A DNA stretch of 64,000 nt from Rotaria macrura. Its lineage: Eukaryota; Rotifera; Eurotatoria; Philodinida; Philodinidae. The position numbers and the translations under genes are program-made. A model generated the notes under the pieces. That model was not told where the DNA came from. It was given only the letters and a program-made list of their open reading frames with translations, and did not search any database. The stretch lies in the NCBI GenBank assembly GCA_900239685.1, contig OENT01000424.1:54921-118920 (forward strand), in the 5' to 3' direction. Position 1 is the stretch's first letter; each line of letters starts with the position of its first letter. Below, piece by piece: positions 25,841 through 35,009 of the stretch.

Positions 25841-26465
25841 CGCATAACCAGGATCTTTGAGTATCTTGTATCTTTGCTTTAGAGCATGGGTCCCAAATAA
25901 AAGCGTATGAAAATTGATATTGGGCTCATATGATGTGTGTCTATCAAAAACAATTTTGAATCAAAGTTTCCAAAAACAATTAGCATTTTCTCAGCCACAC
26001 TAGAAACTGTTTTTTTCCCGATTTTAACGATATCTCATTTTCAAGAAAGCCATCGAAACTATATCGAATTTCATCGACGAATGTCAAGTTTTATCTAAAA
26101 CAAATCATCGAATCAGAAGTTATAGCCTGTTTTAAGTTCTGAGAGTTACGAAAAAATCCCACCAGGAATTGGAAACCCCATTAAATCTAAACCGATGATT
26201 TGTTTCAAATAAAATTTGAAATCCATCGATGAAATTTGATGTCAATTTTGGTGGCATTCTTGAAAATGAGATATCGTTAAAACCATGAAAAAAACATTTT
26301 CTAGTGTGGCTGAGAAAATGCTAATTGTTTTTGCAAACTTTGATTCAAAATGTTTTTCTATAGTAACTCATCATATGTGTCCAATATAAATGTCCATCAG
26401 CTTTTATGTCGGGACCCATGCCCTTAACCAAAGATACGAGATACTCAAAGATCTTAGTTACGAGG
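25841..26465. repeat. foldback (long inverted repeat) element
   Basis: Arms of about 280 bp (25841-26119 and 26184-26465) are imperfect reverse complements of each other. Each contains GATCTTTGAGTATCT, GCATGGGTCCC, AATCAAAGTTT, AACAATTAGCATTTTCTC, TCAGCCACACTAGAAA and TTTTAACGATATCTCATTTT in matching order. About 65 bp separate them. The arms have diverged by scattered substitutions and small indels, so this is an old insertion. No coding sequence lies inside. The flanks at 25.1-25.8 and 26.7-26.8 kb look repetitive too, and the full element could be larger. Confidence 0.75.
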
Positions 26466-27688
26466 ATAGTATTTGAATTCCAGTCTGTCAGTTATATATG
26501 TATATATACATTCACAACTCTCAATATTTATCGAACTATTTTATTTTGAAATATCTGTTAATCATAGTAAAAAATAAACAGAAACGCTCAAAAGAGTTTG
26601 GGATCAATAATTTTTGCAACTAAGTTATTTTCTTCAGATGGATATTTTAGAAAAATTGATGTTACACCATGAAAACTCATCATAATATGCATAAACTATA
26701 GTGGGTTCGATAGCGGACACTTTGCTCTATCAAACACACTATAAATCAAAAATCGAAAAAATTGACAAAAATTGACTTTTTAGGGTGCGGGCGGGGGCCT
26801 TAATATAGAATAAATATATTAGCAAAAATTAAAAGAGAACTGGAAAAACGTTTTTCTTTCTTGAAAGAATCCATGAATATACCTGATCATTTATGACGAA
26901 CGTGACAGTTTTTTTTCGTCATCATCATTGATTCGAATACAGTAAGTCTTCGATTTTTTTTCCGTTTTAGACCCAAAATTTAAGCGTATTGCATCACCTC
27001 TTGCCAACATGCTATCATATTTCTTTTGTCAAGATAATCAAAATCATCTCATTCTTATTTGTTTCAGTTTGAATCATTAGCGTTTTCTTCTGCTGAATGT
27101 TTAATAACATATTTTAATATTTTAATTATGATGAATCAAATAAAAATCAAATTTATCGTACCGGGAGACTAATATGTATGTCCCGTGTTTGTCTAAGGAA
27201 AAGTACTAAAAAGTACATCCTGAGCTCTACGTACATTCATATTGAGAGACAAAAGGAAAGTAATTAGAATTAACTTGTCCTTATAAATCGTATGAACGAT
27301 AAAGCTGATAAGTATGTGCTCGAGTGAAGCTCGAGTTTTTGTGTGTATTTGTGCGCGAGTAGATTATAATTTCTAAATGACGATCGTCAGGTGAAGTTTA
27401 CAGTTTATTTATTTTGGAGAAAACGAACTTTTGCGTTACTGCTGTTTGCCTTTTCAAGTCTATTATGTGTGTTGAGAAAAAATTCATTTTATTTGATCAT
27501 TTCTCGCATAACCGGGTTTTATTGTGTACAAAAGAGTCTATTTTTTCTAGCGCTCAATTTGAGATAAAAAAATACAAAGGTTTATTTCGATACACGTTGA
27601 TAATAAGAGAAAAATAAAAGCACAAAAAAAGATGAACACTTCTGCTCAATTTTTCTTTAGAAATAATCGGTTTTGGTTATGTTGTCAT
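26466..27688. other. intergenic region with repeat-like patches
   Basis: No gene is recognised. A GC-rich patch (GGGTGCGGGCGGGGG) near 26783-26799 follows an A-rich stretch and looks transposon-derived. At 27319-27339 two CTCGAG palindromes separated by TGAAG and followed by five T could fold into a small hairpin. Confidence 0.3.
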
Positions 27689-28435
27689 TCACTGATTGCA
27701 TTCTTCCAATTCAATTTGAGTCATTTTCGGTTGATCTGGTAGAAATGTGGCTTTGATTTCCGATACGGTTTTAACCTCAAATACAATATACGGCATAATT
27801 AATATTTCTCCTTCATTAGCGTATTGAGAATAATTCTCAATACGTAAACAGGTTCGTCGACGTTTAGTTCGATATATGCACATCACCCATGATTTTATCA
27901 CTGTGCCATCAGATTTAAGGCGTGTTTTGATGCCGCTCTGTTCTTGGTGTTCTTGTTGTCGAACTAAGAAGTGCTCGGCAATTTTTTGATCAATCGAAGA
28001 CGATAAAAATGATTTTGTCATTAAACGATTCCCAACCTTATACTTTTTTAGATCATTATCGGTCTGCCGAACCACTCGATAGGCAACACCAGTAAAGGAA
28101 TCATTGTCCAAGACGGGATGAAGAGAAAGTAATGCTACAATATATCTTCGTTCGTTTTGATATTGACCTGCACCTCCGGCAAGCTCTTTATTCAATGTGT
28201 TATAGAAATCAGTTTCAGCTGTGTACGCTTTGATTATCCATCGGGGATCTTCTTCTGTTGTTGCCTTGGCAAAGAAACGTCTGATGTTTTCAATCCCATT
28301 TAAGTTTACTAGTCCCTGATTAATATAATTCTTTTCGATTCTTTCGAACATTTTGTTTATGGTACCGTTTTCAGCAAATTTATCAAATAAAGATTTAATT
28401 ATGTCTCGTTCTTCATTCGCTTTGATGTCAGACAT
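27689..28435 (-). CDS. mono-ADP-ribosyltransferase (R-S-ExE type)
   Basis: An open frame of 248 aa. Family hallmarks of arginine-type ADP-ribosyltransferases are visible: WIIKAYTAETDFYNTLN (66-82), the NAD-binding Arg120 in GVAYRVV, the serine motif TKSFLSSS (140-147), and the catalytic turn EGEILIMP with Glu208 and Glu210 (ExE). The enzyme would move ADP-ribose from NAD+ to a protein side chain, typically Arg. The target is unknown. There is no signal peptide or GPI signal, so a cytoplasmic site is likely. The ATG at 28435 may be a true start. However, the frame stays open upstream to an acceptor-like CATATAG at about 28474, in a phase that matches the donor of the ankyrin exon at 29621-30194. 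It may therefore be exon 2 of an ankyrin-ART gene. Confidence 0.88.
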   Translation of the reverse strand: MSDIKANEERDIIKSLFDKFAENGTINKMFERIEKNYINQGLVNLNGIENIRRFFAKATTEEDPRWIIKAYTAETDFYNTLNKELAGGAGQYQNERRYIVALLSLHPVLDNDSFTGVAYRVVRQTDNDLKKYKVGNRLMTKSFLSSSIDQKIAEHFLVRQQEHQEQSGIKTRLKSDGTVIKSWVMCIYRTKRRRTCLRIENYSQYANEGEILIMPYIVFEVKTVSEIKATFLPDQPKMTQIELEECNQ

Positions 28436-28474
28436 AAAAGACGTCGAACAAAATTCTATATGAAATACACGATC

Positions 28475-29620
28475 ATCACTCTTTGATTTGTTGAACTATC
28501 GTTTTTGAAGCATTCTCGAGTCTAAGCCTAGCCTTCGGTCGTGAAATAGACAAGGCAAAAATATTTTCTACGTGTCACAAAAGGAGAAACTTGCACCGTT
28601 GCTTTTAATCGAAGACGCAGAAAGCCCGACTTCAGCACTACGAGGTTGTGTCGAAAATTATTCTCGAAAATTCAATAACTATTTCAAGAATATTATCGAC
28701 CAATATCGTTGTTATATGACTTGACGTTCAGCTCACACAAGTTTATCGGACAACAATACCCTTACACTTTATTGTCCTAAAAATTGTGACTATCAGTAGC
28801 GTACGATGCAAAATATTGGATTTTATTATCCATTGATCTTATGTAGTCTGCATTACGAATAACATATTCTAACAAAAATTCATAGTGCCATTAACATAGA
28901 AAAAGGGATCTCGATGATATTTTTTGATATAACTTCAAAGTACGGTAGAATAGATGAGAGTGCAAAGGTCTTGATTCTTTTTATTTACCTTAACTTTCAA
29001 AAATTTAGGGTAGCCCTTTCTAATACTTTCACTGTATTCATTGAACGTAACAAATATCTTAGGTACTCAATTATATTGATGCTACGTCAAAGTTACGGAA
29101 AACGAAACTAACTAGAGTATGGTCGCTAGAGAAATGATATTTACACTATGATGAAGATATCCGAGTTGTGAGGACAAGCGTAAAGGATCGATCATTGAAC
29201 GTTGCAAACCTAGCCAATGTATGATACATATTTAAAATTAGGAACTTAAAGAAACAGAGTATACAAAAGGATTCTTCGAAGAGTGACATGGAAAAAAACT
29301 ACGATTCTGTCTATAATCTGGTGTGACTTCCCATTTTCAAAAGATAAAAACAACACTGAAGTCACAATGTCTATCTTTTTCATAGGTTAAAAGAAAATCA
29401 TCATCACCTTGATCACAATTTAAACAAAAGTAAAATAATAGCTTTACCGGTTGCTTCCCCCCCCCCCCGCTCTCCCATGATCTTAGCCAAAATTGATACC
29501 ATGAAAGAACATTTGTGCTCATCAAAACGAGTCTTTATATCGTATGAATAAGAGTCGATGTTGGAAGATCTTATACAGAACTGAGACATAGTGAAAATAG
29601 CAAATACACAATCCGAATAC
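28475..29620. other. intergenic region or long intron
   Basis: This separates the ART and ankyrin exons. It has no domain-bearing frame. It contains a run of 12 C at 29457-29468. If the two exons belong to one gene this is its intron, of about 1.15 kb and much longer than the 60-170 nt introns seen elsewhere in the window. Confidence 0.35.
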
Positions 29621-30194
29621 CTGCCAGCAAAAGATGTCCTTTATTAACAGTACGTTTTTCTAGTACTTCATCATCAATCAATTCCCATTCAATCGCACCT
29701 GTACTACCTACTAATCTATTACTGTTCGGCACACGAAAGAATAGTTTTCTAATGGCGTCCGTCGATGCTTCGTCGAATGGTAAACATCCGAATTTATTTT
29801 GGATTGCTCTATCAGCTCCTGCCTCCAGCAAAATTTGAACGATATTACCGTGACCATGATAGCATGCGGCGTGCAATGCTGTACTCCTATTTGGTTCTAG
29901 TTTATCTATGTCATCAATTGTCATTGTTCCAATTAATTTTCTAACCTTGTCGACTTCATTGTTACGACATGCCAAGTAAAACCCACTGCATCCACCAGAA
30001 ATCACAACTGGCTTTGGCACTACTGATTTTTCTATTGCTTTTGTATCCGCTGGCGTTAATGGTGGTTCTGAAATAGACGTCAACTGAGTGCCTTCATCTG
30101 GAGAAAGACGTTCTGGATGCTTCGGATTCGAAAGAAAGACTTCATACTCTTGAGCGCGACGGTTGAGTACATACTTCGCTAACGCGTTTCCCAT
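29621..30194 (-). CDS. ankyrin-repeat protein, 5' exon
   Basis: The likely start is the ATG at 30192-30194, giving MGNALAKYVLNRRAQEYEVF. Gly2 and small residue 6 fit an N-myristoylation signal. A Pro/Ser/Thr-rich linker follows, then two ankyrin repeats (about 68-100 and 102-135; core STALHAACYHGHGNIVQILL and EAGADRAIQN) and a degenerate third (to about 154). It ends with EWELIDDEVLEKR. The frame closes 16 codons beyond a GCAG|GTATTC donor at 29620, so the coding sequence probably continues in a further exon. The ART frame at 27689-28435 is the best candidate, in phase through an acceptor near 28474. An alternative start at 30347 would add a hydrophobic stretch encoded partly by the inverted repeat and is less likely. 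Confidence 0.7.
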
Positions 30195-30319
30195 ATCTAA
30201 GTAGATAGATCTCATTTTTTCGTAACAAAAGTCGATAAAATGAACGCAAATAGAACTAAATGGTGATCTTAAACGACAAAAATGTATGTCATTTGATAGT
30301 ATAAGATTGAGAAATGTAA

Positions 30320-30506
30320 ATAGTAAAGTAATTAAACTATCAATCATTTTATTAATCTTTTAATTAATTTGTGTAACGTTTCGTTCTTACAAAGAACATC
30401 ATCAGACACAATTCTGTAAAAGAAAGAGAAATTTTTAGAAAAGACTTCAAACAATTACTTTACAAGATAAAGGATTTCTTTCGTTCTTTTAAACATTCCA
30501 ATGCAA
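30320..30506. repeat. 187-bp inverted repeat, left arm
   Basis: Base-for-base reverse complement of 30664-30850. It lies immediately upstream of the ankyrin exon and carries a minus-strand hammerhead-like motif at 30369-30411. Homology between the arms stops at 30319/30851. Confidence 0.95.
30369..30411 (-). ncRNA. hammerhead-like ribozyme (left copy)
   Basis: Exact mirror of the motif at 30759-30801, on the strand of the ankyrin gene and 175 nt upstream of its likely ATG. If transcription starts further upstream, the motif would sit in the 5' leader. Core parts and caveats are as given for the right copy. Confidence 0.5.
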
Positions 30507-30663
30507 NNNNNNNNNNNNNNNNNNNNNNNNNNNNNNNNNNNNNNNNNNNNNNNNNNNNNNNNNNNNNNNNNNNNNNNNNNNNNNNNNNNNNNNNNNNNNN
30601 NNNNNNNNNNNNNNNNNNNNNNNNNNNNNNNNNNNNNNNNNNNNNNNNNNNNNNNNNNNNNNN
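30507..30663. other. assembly gap (157 N)
   Basis: A run of 157 undetermined bases between the inverted arms. The true length is unknown. Any apparent open frame across it is meaningless. Confidence 0.99.
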
Positions 30664-30850
30664 TTGCATTGGAATGTTTAAAAGAACGAAAGAAATCCTT
30701 TATCTTGTAAAGTAATTGTTTGAAGTCTTTTCTAAAAATTTCTCTTTCTTTTACAGAATTGTGTCTGATGATGTTCTTTGTAAGAACGAAACGTTACACA
30801 AATTAATTAAAAGATTAATAAAATGATTGATAGTTTAATTACTTTACTAT
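30664..30850. repeat. 187-bp inverted repeat, right arm
   Basis: Perfect reverse complement of 30320-30506. It carries a plus-strand hammerhead-like motif at 30759-30801 and ends inside the right copy of the 13-nt direct repeat. Confidence 0.95.
30759..30801 (+). ncRNA. hammerhead-like ribozyme (right copy)
   Basis: The pieces lie in the order of a type I hammerhead. Stem I is TTGTGT (30759-30764), followed by the core CTGATGA (30765-30771). Stem II is GTTCTT-TGT-AAGAAC (30773-30787), a perfect 6-bp hairpin. The core GAAA (30788-30791) is followed by CGT, then U at 30795 as the cleavage-site base. ACACAA (30796-30801) pairs fully with TTGTGT. Stem III is only the self-complementary ACGT, so activity would need a dimer, as known for Penelope-like elements and other retroelements with minimal stem III. 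One deviation is an unpaired T (30772) between the core and stem II. Cleavage would fall after 30795. Confidence 0.55.
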
Positions 30851-30862
30851 AAACGACAAAAA

Positions 30863-33800
30863 AAAATAATATTTTACAGAAGACCAGACGAAGATCAACA
30901 TAATTTGCGTCGGGTATTGAAATGAGTTTTGGACAGATAATTAAAGGTTCCATTAAAAACGATAATAAAGAGTCAAGAAATTATTTGCAAATATTTCTTG
31001 CATCGACATTATAGATTTATGCATCTTTCTCTATTTATAATTTGTCTTTTATTTGACTATTGTTTAATTTGGTTAATTATATTATTCGCATGGCACTGAG
31101 AAATGGCAAAGAGTTTCGACATTACTCACTCTACTTTGCTTGTCTTTCAAAGAACAGAAGAGGTTCAGTAGTCACACGGCAGAAGATACAAATAATGCTT
31201 CACTTTGCTCTTTGTGTACCTCACTTTTTTTGTGTTTTAACAGAACCATTTTCTTAGCCGACATTAAGGACCTCATTCTATAGTCATGAATCTCTTATCA
31301 CTGAGTTCAAGTATCTTTCACTTGTTCATGGTGTATATTTCTTTACACTTTTATCCAATACTTATACGTGCTTATGAAAGAGAGAAATATGTGTGAAAAT
31401 TTATCACCTGAAATATCCATAAGTTTTCATGTTAGATAAATCATGGCAAGCGCCTTTTCAAAGACAGAATTCAACTTAACTGAATAATTATTATTTTGAA
31501 ATGAACAGAAATTTTGACTCGTTGAATAAGACATATTTGTTTAATCCGTGTATGTTATATAAAGAAATATCATAGATGTATTTATTTAACTTGAATTTCT
31601 TCAAAAACCATTGAATAAGTATCGATGTATCCGATCACATGAAAAGGCTTATCTTTGAAAGAACAGAAATTTTCACTGATGAAAATCCTACATAGAGTAG
31701 TGAATAAGTTCTCGGACTTCCCTATATCTTCATAAGAGAACTCTATTTCATCCATCTGTCTACACCACACATTCGAGTTAATTAAAATGATACGCCAAGA
31801 AAAGTTTCATTCTTTTCATTCTCTCTTTAGATTTCTAGCCGAAGTAAACAATAGGTATTCAATTTATCTCATTGACTATTACCCCTGTTACATTGTTGTA
31901 CCTGGTGGTTATCCAGTCTATTTTTGATAGACTTCAATAACTGAGATTCTGAGAGCCCAGCTCATAGTGAATATGACGTTATTTCCAACGTTGTTAAAAA
32001 GTGCCATCATGGATACTCACAGGACTAAACCATAACGATTCTTGTTTATTCGATCACTTTTTTAATGGTGAATTTAAACATTTATCACTAATATAGATAG
32101 TATTAATAACCACTAATGGCATAACATAAAATCTTTTCATCACTTAGAAAATTCTCTAAATTTTTGAGACCTCACAAATTAGCGCAATTTCAACAATAGT
32201 CAAGAGATTCATTTTTACATCTGTTATTTATTTCGATAAGTTACATCAAGAGTAAATTAAAAGAGTCAAACTTTTCATAGGATTTGACCGCAATCACCTC
32301 GAATAATATATGGTGTAGAGCAATGGATGAAATCTAATTTCTTTGAGAAGATATAGCGAAATCCGAGAGCATACTGACTAAACGATGTATACTATTTTCC
32401 GTCATGCATACACATGCATGATGCATGTCCTGAAATATTTGCAAGTAAACTGTTAAAAAAGAGCATGCTTAGCTGACAGAGTGATCTGCCAGAAGAAAAC
32501 GTATTCTTCTGTCATCGTTTACTATGCACGCATTTAATAGATTTGTTTGCATGAATTGTATGTTATTCAAGTTTTCATTATATTAATATAATTGATTTTA
32601 TAAGATGAAATAAAAACTTTTTCTCAAAACAGAACATTTTCTGACGATAGGACAGAACGATTCTTGTCTTATTTTGATGTATAAAATAACTTTTGTCATT
32701 CGATTAAAGTGTACTTGGAATCTCATATATGCTCGTTACAGTAAAACTGAACCGAATGGAAATAGAAATCCATCGTTTAGAAAAAAATATTTAATTACAA
32801 CTGAAGAAAGTTACTCATATTTTAGTTTTTCTATAATTACTTGCATATCCAAAATGTCATACTCGATCTTAATTGACACGTATTCTTCGAAAATATGAAC
32901 AAAAATGAGCATTTTCTTGATCTTTCGACACTACGGGATCTATTATCGAGAATAGTTCCGACAGAATACATAGATATACCTTTTAGAAAGTTTTTCATGA
33001 TATTGATTATGAATTAGCCATATCAGCAAATTCGACATTCACTTGATGAATTTCTTAAGAGACTACAATGGTTATATATATAGTTATCAGTGAAGTCACA
33101 ATTTTAGATTTCCGAACTTCTACTTCAAGTTTGAAAAACTTTCTTTCAGCTCCCAGACCTACTGAGTTGAAGTCATGCTTCAGAATCCAGTATAGTTCAC
33201 TAACAATAACCAAGATGATGAATGCTCCATATTTATTGTAATCTCTCTTTCTTACTTCTGTGAATTCAAGTCAGCATAAGATTAATGCTTTTTAAAGTAA
33301 AAAAGTCTGATAGAGTAAAACACTACACGATATAATGACATTTTGGACTTACTAATAACATATCGTATCGCTGTTTATGAGATCTCTATGGAATTCTCAT
33401 TAAATTTTGAGTCATGAAAAATGTTTCCCCTTTTTCTCTGCTGTACGTGATGGTAGTTTTCACGAAAGCCAATGCGTTTCTTACTTACCTATGTGTGTGC
33501 TATGCTGTGATTGGCAAATCAAAGTGAAGTTTTTTACTGTCGTACTTTATGCCACGCGTATTGTTAGTAGTAAAATAAGAACGAGAAATCGAGGAAGAGA
33601 ATGAAAGAATGGGCTACTGCATAGTCGCACAATGTTTACCAAATCAATAATTTTTACAAAAGGAAAAGCGATTAAAAAAATGCGAATGATTTCTTTAAAA
33701 TCAATAGCTGATGAATATAGCACAATTTCTTACAACGTACATGCGTTGTGTCCATCAATCATTTCAAAATTTACATTATATCCATAAATAGACGAAAGTA

Positions 33801-34584
33801 GTAACTTAAGAACATATTTTTCTTAAAAATATTAATTTCGTGCAAGATTTTTGGTAGCAATGTCATTTACTTTTCTTTTAAAGTAGATCGTCTTTTATGT
33901 AAAATATGGTCTCGTTAACTGATAATGAAATTTAAAATACTTGTTGGCGCTCTTTTTACTCGATGATTCGACTTGATATATAGACGAAAGCTATCTTATC
34001 GAAAACAAATATATAAATATACATGTATGTGACACTTTGACTGGTCTAAGAATCTGGGTATAAATTATACTCTACCATGAGCTGGTTCACACTTACGATC
34101 AGAATTCATCGTAGTCAGTTTATGTAGAATATATGAGATGCGATTCAAAAGAAATGCCACTTCTTCAAGAAGAGAACAGACTATCGACCAGCACTGTTGT
34201 ATCGAGACCGACAGATAGGTTTTAATAGGATGGGAGGCAGAAAATTGACAGCAAAAAAGTTTTACTTCGTTCTGACATTGCTATCTCATAGGTAAACCAT
34301 GTCATCAACATCTATAACAGATACTATCTGTCAATGAAAACTAGATTCATTCACCATACTTTTATAAATACTGAATAGACATTGAAACATGTCAATATTT
34401 TTTGAATCCATCATGCGTATTTATTCCCAAAATTCAGACGAAATATTTTCTTCACTCTACCAAATACACGTTGTGCCATTGTACTTTATTTTCATGTTAG
34501 TCAGAGGACAGAACAGAAAAAATATGTATAGCTAAGCGAAACAATATAAATTCCCTATTTATGAAGACTTCTCGAAAAAATTAA
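30863..34584. other. gene-poor region
   Basis: No gene is recognised. Frames at 31060-31257, 32674-32898 and 33407-33604 are short and without motifs. The sequence is uniformly AT-rich. Confidence 0.4.
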
Positions 34585-34858
34585 GTAGACCGAGCTTTTG
34601 ATTTATACTGGTCGAAAGAGAAAATTTTTCTCTATCGAACTGTAATTTTAGTCTTTTCCCAAAAATTGTTCATACCGAGAAATAATAGATATAATCTGAC
34701 CAATCAAAACCAAGATCACTTAAAGTGGGTTTTCTGAGGGATAAAAAAATGTAGGCAGAGCTTTTGATTCGTACTAATCGGATCAATCTGTTCTTTTATT
34801 TTTTTCTAGAACAGTGTTGAAAGCGACAAATAATCGACAAGAACTGGCCAATCAAAAC
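34585..34858. promoter_or_regulatory. duplicated module upstream of amine oxidase
   Basis: Two diverged copies in tandem (34585-34710 and 34751-34858, offset 166 bp). Each opens with GTAG..(C/A)GAGCTTTTGATT..TACT..TCG and ends with CTG(A/G)CCAATCAAAAC after an AAATAAT(A/C)GA stretch. Each therefore carries a CCAAT-type box. They end 151 bp before the amine oxidase ATG. This position suggests a duplicated promoter element, though an old repeat is equally possible. Confidence 0.4.
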
Positions 34859-35009
34859 AAATTTATGCTAATAAATAATTTGATAAACAATCGATGATTT
34901 ATCTCAATGTGTTAACTGATGACTACGTAGGGTATCGTATCGATGATACATTAGTTTTGAACAACATACGATTGATCATTACAAACAAGTCCTAAGAAAC
35001 GATTTCAAT

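Larger units (their letters stand above)
30270..30862. mobile_element. inverted-repeat insertion, Penelope-like candidate
   Basis: Two identical 187-bp arms in opposite orientation (30320-30506 and 30664-30850) flank a run of N (30507-30663). The whole is bounded by a 13-nt direct repeat TAAACGACAAAAA at 30270-30282 and 30850-30862, which looks like a target-site duplication. Each arm carries a hammerhead-like ribozyme. Penelope-like retroelements are known to carry minimal-stem-III hammerheads and to leave inverted, truncated copies, so this family is the best guess. No reverse transcriptase is seen; the gap may hide sequence. An assembly artefact that mirrors one arm is the main alternative, although the distinct outer flanks argue for a real junction on each side. 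Confidence 0.5.

Noticed and set aside
27319..27344. CTCGAG hairpin followed by T-run, considered as terminator or tRNA-like
   Set aside because: No RNA gene features around it; six-base palindromes occur by chance.
30460..30710. Two 69-codon frames running through the gap on both strands
   Set aside because: They consist mainly of undetermined bases and only mirror each other because of the inverted repeat.
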